From Crenothrix polyspora (GTDB lineage Bacteria > Pseudomonadota > Gammaproteobacteria > Methylococcales > Methylomonadaceae): a stretch of 38,611 nucleotides of DNA. Positions 7,550 to 15,611 of the stretch are shown piece by piece. The notes under the pieces are model-generated. The model worked only from the letters and a program-made list of their open reading frames with translations. It was not told the origin of the DNA and searched no databases. The stretch is taken from positions 1 through 38,611 of the forward strand of contig NZ_FUKI01000130.1 of assembly GCF_900163755.1 (NCBI RefSeq), given 5' to 3'. Position 1 is the first letter of the stretch; every line of letters starts with the position of its first letter. Position numbers and translations under genes: made by a program.

Positions 7550-10057
7550 TTATTTAACAATAACTTCCTCAGTGCTAGAAATACGCCCCAACCGATCCAC
7601 CAAAACTTCCCAGTCAACCTGCGGATTATAGCCCATCACGTCTATCCTCGGCAGACCGCCACCTCTAATCAGATAATAACCTTGCGGCGTGGTTTCTACA
7701 CCCATCATCTGACAGACCCCCTTATTTAAATAACACCCTACACCTATTTTATCGTAGCCAAAGGTATCAAACAGGGTGAGGAAACTGCGGGACAGTATAT
7801 CAGTTGCACCGCCTCCACCAATGCTGGCGATATTTTGTACGGCTTTTTGGCTAATTCTATGGCTGGATTTATCGTTATCCGGCGTGCCTAACCAAGCGAA
7901 AAAATGCGTGGGATGCCAATTCTCCAACGTTAATTCTTTAACATAACCAGATACTTTGCCGGTGATACTACCGAAGGAAAATTTGCGGGTAATCTGGTCA
8001 AGATCAAGATTATCCAGCACAAAATCGCTGTGGATCAGTGGGTAATCCGAAAACAAGCCCTCGGAAGCCAGATTGGTCAGCGTGATATTGCCATCAAAGG
8101 CATTAATGCTTAATTGTCCACCTAAGCGCAAGGTATTGTTATGATAACTCACGCCAGGAATATGGCCGCTGATTTTGCCAGCCAACGGTGTCCATTGCAT
8201 AACACGGGATAATTTTTCCAGCGACACGTCATCGATCCTGCCTGACAGCGAAATATCCGGCTCTTGCGCCGGTTTTTTATACCAGCTCAATTGATTGACA
8301 GCAATAATACCACCCAAGAATGGCAGTTGCGCGGGTTGTAACAAGCGAAAGTTGCTGCCCCACAGATTTAAGGCAACGCTTGCCGCACCAATCGGTAATT
8401 TACCTATAAATAATTGCCGCCATGAGAACGTGGATACCTGAGTAGCAAACGGATTGCTGGACCAGTTAACCACGCCAGCGCCATTTTTTACCCGCAATCG
8501 ATTTCGGTTATCTTTTAACGTCAACTTAGCAAAATTCACCTTGGCATCGGTTAAGACATTTTTAGCAAACACAAACTGACCCTGTGCAGTGCCTTCCAAA
8601 TTAACGCCTTCGCTGGTAAGCGGATCAAAAAATGGTGTGATATAAGTGGTAAACAGGTTTTGTAATCCCACGCCAGTTACGTCAAAATTAGCGGTGTTCA
8701 GCTGTATTTGCTTACTGTAACTGACCACGCCCGCACCGCTTAGCACACCGGTTTCAGGGTGCTGGTAATGCACGTTTTTAAAGCTCACGGTTTTGGTCTT
8801 GGCATTCCATACGCCAGTGCTATCAATACGAATAGGCTTACTGGCGACTTCCACATACACCGGATCAACATACAAAGCTCCGCGCAATAGCTGGCTATTA
8901 TTTTGCCACTGCCAGATACCGTGATTATTTTGCCCAGTTAATTGGCTGGTTAAAGTCAATTTTTCGGTGGCAAACTGGCCGCCGGCATTTTGCACAGTAG
9001 CTTCAAGCAGCTTGGCATTCAGCTTAAGTTGCTGCACATCAGAAGCCACGCCCGAAGCCAGCACGTTTAGGTTCGCCGTACCCGTTTTAAATTGCAACGG
9101 TAGCTTGGGGAAATACTGTTTCAACTGCGTGCCGTCAATATTTTTGGCATCCATCGCCACTTGCCAGTGTTTATCGTGCAAGGTGGCTTGTACAAACACC
9201 GCACTATTAGCCACGTTGATATTTTTTACCGCGAAAGACTGTACGGTAACGTGTTTAGTAGCGCTATTCCACAGCCCGTTAGCATCGGCCATGATGGGCT
9301 TAGCCGCTACTTTAAAATGTACTGGATCAGCGTATAAAGCGCCTTTGTTAATTTCTACATGGTTTTGCCAGTGCCACATGCCGTGGTTATTGTGTGCGGT
9401 TAATTGATTAACACCGTCCAGTGTGTCCGTGCTGAACTGACCATCGTTACTTTTAATGCTGGTCTTAATAAGCGCTGTATCGAATTTTAACTGTTTAATG
9501 TCTGCCGCTACGCCTGTGGCACTCAGTTTAATAGTGGCTCTGCCCTTATCGATGACTATTGGTAACGCCGGTAAATAACGTTGCAATTGCGTGGTGTCAA
9601 CATTTTTGCCATCAACCGTTATTTGCCAATTATTGTCGTGTGCAATAGCATGTACTTGCAAAGTACCATCCGCTATTTTTAGCTTAGATAAGCTCAGCGA
9701 GCTGTTGTGTTTGTTAAGACTAAAAGCAAAATCGGTGCTGGGCGATTGCCAATATTTGGACTGAAGCTGGGCATGACCTTGCCGACACACGATTTCATCT
9801 GCTTTCCACGCGAACACCGCGCACACAATGTTAACGAGGCGAATATCATCAAAAGGTTTGGGTAATTTTAATGTGGCGATAGACAGCGCCAGTTGTTGGC
9901 TAGCTTGATTAACGTTATTAATACCTATGCTAATGCCTGCTAATTGCCAATCTTCGCTGGTATAGCTGTCTATTTTTAGCGTAGCGTGATTAAAAGCACT
10001 GGCCAACGGCATGGCTAATAACAAAATCGCTAGTGCAAAGCCTTTAATCCATTGCAT
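7550..10057 (-). CDS. YdbH-like AsmA-family intermembrane lipid-transport protein
   Basis: This 835-residue protein has an N-terminal signal/anchor (about 2-21), a long beta-rich body with internally repeated segments (INNHGIWQWQNN-type units recur near residues 230 and 385), and the C-terminal signature of YdbH proteins: SIGGGGATDILSRSFLTLFDTFGYDKIGVGCYLNKGVCQM. YdbH belongs to the AsmA-like bridge proteins that carry phospholipids through the periplasm to the outer membrane. E. coli YdbH is 879 residues. The repeated LTAHNNHG/LTGQNNHG blocks suggest internal duplication. The gene follows cysM by 32 bp and precedes the ydbL-like gene. Confidence 0.82.
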   Translation of the reverse strand: MQWIKGFALAILLLAMPLASAFNHATLKIDSYTSEDWQLAGISIGINNVNQASQQLALSIATLKLPKPFDDIRLVNIVCAVFAWKADEIVCRQGHAQLQSKYWQSPSTDFAFSLNKHNSSLSLSKLKIADGTLQVHAIAHDNNWQITVDGKNVDTTQLQRYLPALPIVIDKGRATIKLSATGVAADIKQLKFDTALIKTSIKSNDGQFSTDTLDGVNQLTAHNNHGMWHWQNHVEINKGALYADPVHFKVAAKPIMADANGLWNSATKHVTVQSFAVKNINVANSAVFVQATLHDKHWQVAMDAKNIDGTQLKQYFPKLPLQFKTGTANLNVLASGVASDVQQLKLNAKLLEATVQNAGGQFATEKLTLTSQLTGQNNHGIWQWQNNSQLLRGALYVDPVYVEVASKPIRIDSTGVWNAKTKTVSFKNVHYQHPETGVLSGAGVVSYSKQIQLNTANFDVTGVGLQNLFTTYITPFFDPLTSEGVNLEGTAQGQFVFAKNVLTDAKVNFAKLTLKDNRNRLRVKNGAGVVNWSSNPFATQVSTFSWRQLFIGKLPIGAASVALNLWGSNFRLLQPAQLPFLGGIIAVNQLSWYKKPAQEPDISLSGRIDDVSLEKLSRVMQWTPLAGKISGHIPGVSYHNNTLRLGGQLSINAFDGNITLTNLASEGLFSDYPLIHSDFVLDNLDLDQITRKFSFGSITGKVSGYVKELTLENWHPTHFFAWLGTPDNDKSSHRISQKAVQNIASIGGGGATDILSRSFLTLFDTFGYDKIGVGCYLNKGVCQMMGVETTPQGYYLIRGGGLPRIDVMGYNPQVDWEVLVDRLGRISSTEEVIVK

Positions 10058-10089
10058 CTGCTTGATGGCAATTAAATGTTTTGTCCACC

Positions 10090-10980
10090 TTACGAAGCAA
10101 ACACGCCGGTAGATAAATAACGATCACCCCGATCACAGACAATCACCACAATCACCGCGTTCTCAACCTGTTTGGACAATTGCAACGCGGCATAAATAGC
10201 GCCACCTGATGACACACCCGCAAAAATACCTTCTCTTGCCGCCAATGCCCGTGTGGTATTTTCTGCGGCTAATTGATCAACATCGATAATCCTGTCCACT
10301 CGATCTGCTTGGTAAATTTTCGGTAAATAGTCTTTTGGCCAGCGCCGTATGCCAGGGATTTTCGAATCGCCTTCCGGTTGCACACCAACAATCTGAATCG
10401 CTGAATTTTGTTCTTTAAGATATTGTGATGTACCCATAATCGTGCCGGTCGTGCCCATAGAACTGACAAAGTGCGTGATTTTACCGTGGGTATCGCGCCA
10501 AATTTCAGGGCCGGTGCCTTCATAATGCGCACGCGGGTTATCGGGGTTAGAAAACTGGTCGAGAATACGGCCTTCACCGGCGCGTTCCATCGCCCGTGCC
10601 AAATCTATCGCCGCTTCCATGCTACCGACTGCCGGTGTCAGGATAATTTCCGCACCATAGGCTTTAATGGATGCGCGGCGCTCTTCACTCATGTTGTCCG
10701 GCATGATCAAGGTCATCTTGTAACCTTTAATGGCCGCTGCCATTGCTAAGGCAATACCGGTATTGCCACTGGTTGCCTCGATTAATCGGTCGCCAGGTTT
10801 AATTTCACCACGCGCTTCGGCATGTTTAATCATACTGAGCGCGGGGCGATCTTTTACCGATCCGGCGGGATTATTGCCTTCTAACTTGGCCAAAATAATA
10901 TTGCTAGACGCATCTGGCAAACGTTGTAAACGGACTAACGGTGTATTGCCGACAAAGGCTTCAATAGTAGGAAAAATCAT
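10090..10980 (-). CDS. cysM: cysteine synthase B CysM
   Basis: This PLP-dependent O-acetylserine sulfhydrylase (type B, also able to use thiosulfate) makes cysteine in the cytoplasm. The PLP lysine is K43 in GSVKDRP. The phosphate and substrate loop is EATSGNTGIALA (68-79), and SMGTTGTIMG is the glycine loop binding PLP phosphate. The segment RRWPKDYLPKIY and the 296-residue length favour CysM over CysK. The gene leads the minus-strand run cysM, ydbH-like, ydbL-like, rlmD and is divergent from the HD-GYP gene. Confidence 0.95.
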   Translation of the reverse strand: MIFPTIEAFVGNTPLVRLQRLPDASSNIILAKLEGNNPAGSVKDRPALSMIKHAEARGEIKPGDRLIEATSGNTGIALAMAAAIKGYKMTLIMPDNMSEERRASIKAYGAEIILTPAVGSMEAAIDLARAMERAGEGRILDQFSNPDNPRAHYEGTGPEIWRDTHGKITHFVSSMGTTGTIMGTSQYLKEQNSAIQIVGVQPEGDSKIPGIRRWPKDYLPKIYQADRVDRIIDVDQLAAENTTRALAAREGIFAGVSSGGAIYAALQLSKQVENAVIVVIVCDRGDRYLSTGVFAS

Positions 10981-11311
10981 TATTCGTGTACCAAAATGAG
11001 TGATGCCAAATTATCCCACAAAACCCAACAGCATCCTGCGCGGATTTAAGCACTTTCGCTACGCAGCGTATTTATTCAAAAAAATCAATTAGTTTTTACC
11101 TGTAAAAAAATTTCAATGCAGCACCCTGTAAAAATTATAGACATCTGCTAGCATAATTTTAAAAAACTACTACGCTTAATAATGAGTAAAGTTTTTATTG
11201 CTTTAAAATCAAGCCATGATTTCTTTACACGTCCCATGTAGATTAACTACTACACGCTGTTTATATGCAATGGCCTTTAACGTATAAATACCCTCACCCT
11301 CCCGTTTTGCT
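10981..11311. other. divergent intergenic region cysM / HD-GYP gene
   Basis: This 331-bp AT-rich region must hold the promoters of cysM (leftward) and the HD-GYP gene (rightward). I see a direct repeat of CCTGTAAAAA (near 11098 and 11129), but no convincing promoter, terminator or RNA gene. Confidence 0.5.
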
Positions 11312-12571
11312 ATGAATACTAATACCCATATATTTCTTGCTTCCTCCAATGTCTTGACACAAATTGATGTCAAAGATCTACAAATCGGCATGTATGTTTC
11401 TAAACTGGATAAACCTTGGCTGGAAAGTACGTTTTTATTCCAAGGCTTTGAACTTATGAACCAAGAAGACATAATCGCAATTAAAAACGAATGTTCGTAC
11501 GTTTTTATTGATACTGAAAAACAAAATAAATTTCGCCACTCCGATTTTTCCGATATTCAAGAATCAAAATCTGAGCGTGAAAGCTATAAAAAACGCTCTA
11601 GCTTTAACAAAGAAATAGACCGCGCCAAAGATACGTACCAAAAAACCAGTTCTTTAGTGAAAGGTTTTATGGACGGTGTTGCCTTAGGCCGTGGTATTAA
11701 TGTCGAGATTGCTAAAAAAGCGGTGGCAGAATGCGTTGAATGCGTACTTAAATCACCGGATGCCATACTGTGGATGACGCAACTTAAAAACAGAGACATC
11801 TACACCGCGCAGCACAGTATGAACGTGTGTTTGCTGGCTATTTTATTAGGCCGACAAGTTAATTTATCCATAGAAGAACTCAACCAGCTCGGCTTATGCG
11901 GCATGATGCACGACATGGGAAAAATGCTCGTGCCCTTAGAGGTACTCAATAAACCCGGCAGATTAGATGAGCTGGAATTAGCCTGGATGAAAAAACACCC
12001 CGAATTTGGACGCAATTTGTTAATAAAAAGCAAAGATATGTACGGCGGTGCCATTGACGTTGCCTACAGTCACCATGAACGTATAGATGGCGGTGGCTAT
12101 CCGCGTGGTTTAAAAGGCGAACACTTATCTCCAGAAACCCGTATGGTGACTATTGTTGATATGTACGATGCCATGACCAGTGATCGTGTGTATCAAAAAG
12201 GCCGCACGCACCGCGATGCGATTGATGACATGCTTAAAATGCGCGGCAGCCATCTTGATGCCGGTTATTTAATTAAGTTTATTGAGGCTTTGGGCTTATA
12301 TCCTGCGGGAAGCATTGTAGAAATGAGCAATGGTGAAGTGGGTATTGTGATTGAAGTTGATGCAAGCCATCAACTTAAACCCAAGGTACTTTTGTGTCTT
12401 AATGAAGATAAAAAACCGCAAACGCCCAGAACAGTTGATTTATTAAAGCTGGATTTGGATGCTTTCGGTAAAACGTATAAAATTAAAAAAATTGTTAATA
12501 GCAGTGATTATGGCATCAGCAACGAGACGATTGACAAGTATTTACGTATTGCACTCAGTACACAGGAATAA
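11312..12571 (+). CDS. HD-GYP domain c-di-GMP phosphodiesterase with DUF3391
   Basis: This 419-residue cytoplasmic protein has an N-terminal DUF3391 region (about 15-90, VKDLQIGMYVSKLDKPW) and a central HD-GYP domain. The metal-binding HD pair is H200-D201 (MMHDMGK), upstream His is in QHSMNV (H168), and the GYP motif is HHERIDGGGYP (254-264). All key residues for hydrolysing cyclic di-GMP are present, so it is probably active. A C-terminal region (about 325-419) resembles the extension found in many such proteins. The substrate and the process it controls (motility, biofilm) are known for the family, not seen here. Confidence 0.93.
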   Translation: MNTNTHIFLASSNVLTQIDVKDLQIGMYVSKLDKPWLESTFLFQGFELMNQEDIIAIKNECSYVFIDTEKQNKFRHSDFSDIQESKSERESYKKRSSFNKEIDRAKDTYQKTSSLVKGFMDGVALGRGINVEIAKKAVAECVECVLKSPDAILWMTQLKNRDIYTAQHSMNVCLLAILLGRQVNLSIEELNQLGLCGMMHDMGKMLVPLEVLNKPGRLDELELAWMKKHPEFGRNLLIKSKDMYGGAIDVAYSHHERIDGGGYPRGLKGEHLSPETRMVTIVDMYDAMTSDRVYQKGRTHRDAIDDMLKMRGSHLDAGYLIKFIEALGLYPAGSIVEMSNGEVGIVIEVDASHQLKPKVLLCLNEDKKPQTPRTVDLLKLDLDAFGKTYKIKKIVNSSDYGISNETIDKYLRIALSTQE

Positions 12572-12615
12572 TAGAATGATCCGATAAATTTGTACGATTT
12601 TATGGGGTTGGTGTT

Positions 12616-12807
12616 GGATGTGATTAAAAGTACGGGGAATTTGTAAAATATCATATGCTAGCAATATTCCCCAATTTACCCTTATCATTTAGCGTTATAG
12701 GGCGGAATAGTGGTAGCGTATTCCGCCGTTATGCAATATCTAAAACATAGGGCGCATTACGCTACCGTTAATGCGCCCTATGAATCCCCGCACTTTTAAT
12801 CACACCC
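12616..12807. repeat. 192-bp palindromic miniature element with two hairpins
   Basis: Imperfect 25-bp inverted repeats (consensus GTGATTAAAAGTRCGGGGA) lie at 12616-12640 and 12783-12807. Inside are two strong hairpins: 12701-12727 (arms GGCGGAATA/TATTCCGCC) and 12748-12780 (arms TAGGGCGCATTA/TAATGCGCCCTA). Their loops carry GGTAGCG and CGCTACC, which are complementary to each other. A lone copy of the terminal repeat recurs at about 13983-14010. Confidence 0.75.
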
Positions 12808-12902
12808 GCTGGTGTTTGTCGTAACATTTTTGTTTGGTATTAATTTAGCGACTAAACTACCCGTAAACAAAAAAGCCAAACCAAATGCCAACGCCAAGAA
12901 AA

Positions 12903-13166
12903 CTACTGATTATGTTGTTTCATATAATCAAACAGCGCTTTGTTAATCATATAGTGGTAGTCATGGCTGCTTTGAGCTTTAAACCAAGCTAAAATTTCGC
13001 TATCTATATTTACGCTCGTTTTTGGGTTATGTTTCGAATAGAAACGTCCAACAACTGCATTTTCCCAATTAATTTGTTCTGGAATGTCGCTAGTATCAAT
13101 GGCTTCATCTGATAAAAGTGCCAATTGATTTATTTCTTTTGTCTGTTCTTTAGTGCGCTTTTTCAT
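12903..13166 (-). CDS. brnA: BrnA-type antitoxin
   Basis: I start this at MKKRTKEQTKE (13166), giving 87 residues. The longer frame to 13238 is encoded by a miniature repeat and the same leader peptide appears in another repeat copy near 28767. The protein has a charged N-terminus, the segment SDIPEQINWENAVVGRFY, and a C-terminal VNIDSEILAWFKAQ...YMINKALFDYM helix pattern, as in BrnA ribbon-helix-helix antitoxins that bind the BrnT toxin and repress the operon. It follows brnT, but 106 bp of mostly repeat DNA separates the two genes, whereas they are normally adjacent or overlapping. Confidence 0.85.
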   Translation of the reverse strand: MKKRTKEQTKEINQLALLSDEAIDTSDIPEQINWENAVVGRFYSKHNPKTSVNIDSEILAWFKAQSSHDYHYMINKALFDYMKQHNQ

Positions 13167-13184
13167 AACAGTATCTCTCGTGCT

Positions 13185-13288
13185 TAGGAACGCGCACGAA
13201 ATAACTTGAGCAAGTTCATGCTTCGACAGGCTCAGCACGAACGGTGGTGGCGTTTAAGTTGTTCAAGTTATTTCATGCACGTTCCTTA
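13185..13288. repeat. type B miniature element inserted between brnT and brnA
   Basis: This element of about 104 bp has ~30-bp imperfect terminal inverted repeats beginning AGGAACGCGCACGAAATAAC and a central palindrome around TTCGACAGGCTCAGCACGAA. Near-identical copies lie at 17334-17439, 28712-28818 and 38564-38611 (cut by the window end). Its left edge supplies the last codons and stop of brnT. Confidence 0.9.
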
Positions 13289-13536
13289 GTAGCCTTTCGT
13301 GCTGAAATGAGTCTAATTATTTCGATATTGTTGTCTTTATAAACACCATGAGCAACCAGAAGCACTGTTACGCCATTTATTACACCTAATGTTTGCCAAC
13401 GTTCCTCACCGTTTTCATGGCGATCCTGGATGCTAATGTGCAACGGATCTTCAAAAACCAGCTTAGCCGTTTCAAAACTAATACTGTACTTGTCCTTGTT
13501 AATTGTGTTCTTGTTTTCGTCCCAAGAAAATTTCAT
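13273..13536 (-). CDS. brnT: BrnT-type ribonuclease toxin, C-terminus altered by a repeat
   Basis: This is a type II toxin of the BrnT family (DUF497), a RelE-like ribonuclease. The 87 residues show the family pattern: FSWDENKNTINKDKYSISFETAKLVFEDP, ERWQTLGVINGVTVLLVAHG and IIRLISARKATKER. The last few codons (KERA and the TGA) lie in or at the edge of the type B repeat. The native tail, usually Glu-Arg-x-x-Tyr followed by a few residues, has therefore probably been replaced. Catalytic residues seem retained up to the SARKAT segment, so it may still be active. It is the first gene of the brnT-brnA operon. Confidence 0.87.
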   Translation of the reverse strand: MKFSWDENKNTINKDKYSISFETAKLVFEDPLHISIQDRHENGEERWQTLGVINGVTVLLVAHGVYKDNNIEIIRLISARKATKERA

Positions 13537-13684
13537 TTTGTAATGATTGCTGGTGTTTCGTTTAGCAACATTATAAACACGATTACAAAAGTCTCTTGTA
13601 AGAAAACCGAAATAGCGGCTACCCTGTTGTGGTTATTGTACTCACTAGCTGACGGCAAGGGCAAGCCTACGAAGACTTGCCTGG

Positions 13685-13974
13685 GGCGTTGGTGCATAAA
13701 CAATACTTTTAAAAATCACACTGTTATAGTTAAATTTTTACGAAAATACGCCGTTTTTTGCAAAAATCAGCAGAAATGAAGGCTACCAATTTAAGACGGG
13801 ACATCCGTTCGTCCTGAGCTTGTCGAAGGACTTGTGGTTCATGGTTCGACAAGCTCACCACGAACGGCTTTTTTAAAGCTGTCCCGTTTTAGATTGGTAG
13901 CCCAAATGAATATTCTAAAATTTAAAATGTTTTTTATTTCATGTTGTTACAACCATGATTTATGCACCAACGCC
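13685..13974. repeat. 290-bp segment bounded by exact 16-bp inverted repeats
   Basis: GGCGTTGGTGCATAAA at 13685-13700 and its exact reverse complement at 13959-13974 bracket AT-rich DNA with no convincing gene. A type A miniature element (13781-13902) lies inside. This may be an older non-coding element into which the younger one jumped. Confidence 0.6.
13781..13902. repeat. type A miniature element, 122 bp, with target duplication
   Basis: Terminal inverted repeats GGCTACCAATTTAAGACGGG and (reverse) GGCTACCAATCTAAAACGGG flank a core with two TTCGTCCTGAGCTTGTCGAA-like palindromes. AAATGAA flanks it directly on the left and one base away on the right, a likely target duplication. Confidence 0.85.
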
Positions 13975-14036
13975 ATGACACGGGTGTAATTAAAAGTACG
14001 GGAAATTTATAAAAAATAAAATTTAATGGTGAAAAT

Positions 14037-14465
14037 ATGATTGATTACCAAACAGACTACTACGGTTGGACGGTAGAACAGGCAGAGCTTTTGAAAGCTA
14101 GAGATTGGCAAGAGATAGATATTGAAAACCTGATCGAGGAAGTAGAAAGCATGGGTAGAAGTGAAAAAAGGGCGTTAGAAAGCCGCCTGATTGTATTGAT
14201 TACACATCTGCTCAAATGGCAATATCAACCCGTGAGGCGCAGTACAAGCTGGGAATTAACCATCAAAGAACAGCGCTTAAGAATCAGTAAAATTCTTCGT
14301 GACAACCCAAGTTTAAAGCGTGAATTAGACGTTTGTTTTTTAGATATCTATCCATTCGCTGTTATCCAAGCAGTTAAAGAAACCGGAATAGAAGAAAAAA
14401 ATTTCCCGATAATGTGCGAATGGACGTTGGAACACGTTTTAAGTGTTAGGCCAAGCGAAACCTAG
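14037..14465 (+). CDS. DUF29 family protein
   Basis: This 142-residue protein shows the DUF29 pattern: DYYGWTVEQAELLKARDWQEIDIENLIEEVESMGRSEKRALESRL near the N-terminus, a LKWQYQP segment, and a basic helix SWELTIKEQRLRI. The function of the family is unknown. It is predicted to be cytoplasmic and helical. The gene stands alone between miniature elements; its upstream region carries a single copy of the terminal repeat of the 12616-12807 element. Confidence 0.85.
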   Translation: MIDYQTDYYGWTVEQAELLKARDWQEIDIENLIEEVESMGRSEKRALESRLIVLITHLLKWQYQPVRRSTSWELTIKEQRLRISKILRDNPSLKRELDVCFLDIYPFAVIQAVKETGIEEKNFPIMCEWTLEHVLSVRPSET

Positions 14466-14491
14466 CCCAGGAGTCTGTCGGGCTTAAATTC

Positions 14492-15033
14492 AAGCTACCC
14501 AATTAAGGCGGCACAGTTTCAGGTTAAGCCGTTCGTGGTGAGCTTGTCGAACCATGATCGGCTTAACCGTCCACCCTTCGACAGACTCAGGGTGTTATGG
14601 TTTGATCATTCGGCTACCCACTAAGGCGGCACAGTTTCAGGTTAAGCCGTTCGTGGTGAGCTTGTCGAACCATGATCGGCTTAACCGCCCAGCCTTCGAC
14701 AGGCTCAGGGCGAACGGTTAAGCCTTGCACCGTATCCCGCCTTAAGTAGGTAGCCAGAATTAAAGGCTTTGCCGAAGGGTTTGTGGTTCATGGTTTGATC
14801 ATTCGGCTACCCACTAAGGCGGCACAGTTTCAGGTTAAGCCGTTCGTGGTGAGCTTGTCGAACCATGATCGGCTTAACCGCCCACCCTTCGACAGGCTCA
14901 GGGCGAACGGTTAAGCCTTGCACCGTATCCCGCCTTAAGTAGGTAGCCAGAATTAAAGGCTTTGCCGAAGGACTTGTGGTTCATGGTTCGACAAGCTCAC
15001 CACGAACGGCTTTTTTATTGTAAGTTGATAGCC
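14492..15033. repeat. tandem array of type A miniature elements (array 1)
   Basis: Units begin AGCTACCC/GGCTACCC at 14493, 14612 and 14805. The last two are spaced by 193 bp, the same period as array 2. Each full unit is a ~145-bp palindrome-rich element (ends GGCTACCCACTAAGGCGG and CCGCCTTAAGTAGGTAGCC) followed by a ~49-bp spacer (AGAATTAAAGGCTTTGCCGA...). The first unit is internally shortened. The array ends in AAGTTGATAGCC at 15033, the right end of a related element. Confidence 0.9.
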
Positions 15034-15611
15034 CCAATTTACACACGATATTACGCGGCTAAGCTCGTCTTTACACACATTATTTTAGCCTACAAACACC
15101 TATAAGCCCCAACAAAGCACTTTATATCCGTCAATTTTATTTACAGATGCCACGGCAAAAATTCAGAGATAGTGTAAAAATCACATACACACAGGGCACG
15201 CCATCAGCCCATAATAACAAGATGTTACGCCACAGATGCTTTACAACCGCTATTTATAAATTCATAAAACGTTTAGTTTGCAGTACAGCTGACTTAATTA
15301 ACAAAGCCCCCCCGCCAATAATCGTCTGCTTACTTTACAACACACCACAACAAAACACCACCAAGCCTGTCACAAATAATTACAAGTTATTGATTGTAAT
15401 AATGTAAAATTTGTTGGCACAGGGATTGCTTTAGTTATTACGAGCTTCGTTGGATTCAGCCTCACACGGTGCCTCACCTTAAGTAACACATTTAACGAAC
15501 ACGCGGCATTGGCTTTTACCAAGCAAAGCAGTTAACGCATCGTGTAACGTAAAATAAAGCATTAACGTAAATCGGGCTAACCCCCACATTTTTTTAACTT
15601 GGAGAACCTTT
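15034..15611. other. long leader region upstream of the exported protein gene
   Basis: This is 578 bp of AT-rich DNA without a convincing gene; the open frame at 15147-15407 has no family resemblance and poor composition. The ribosome-binding site GGAGA is at 15601-15605, 6 nt before the ATG. No clear promoter, terminator or RNA is visible. Confidence 0.5.

Noticed and set aside
12809-12902. Possible gene relic on the minus strand reading FLALAFGLAFLFTGSLVAKL
   Set aside because: It looks like a membrane segment but is under 40 codons with a stop just upstream and no start; too little to call a pseudogene.
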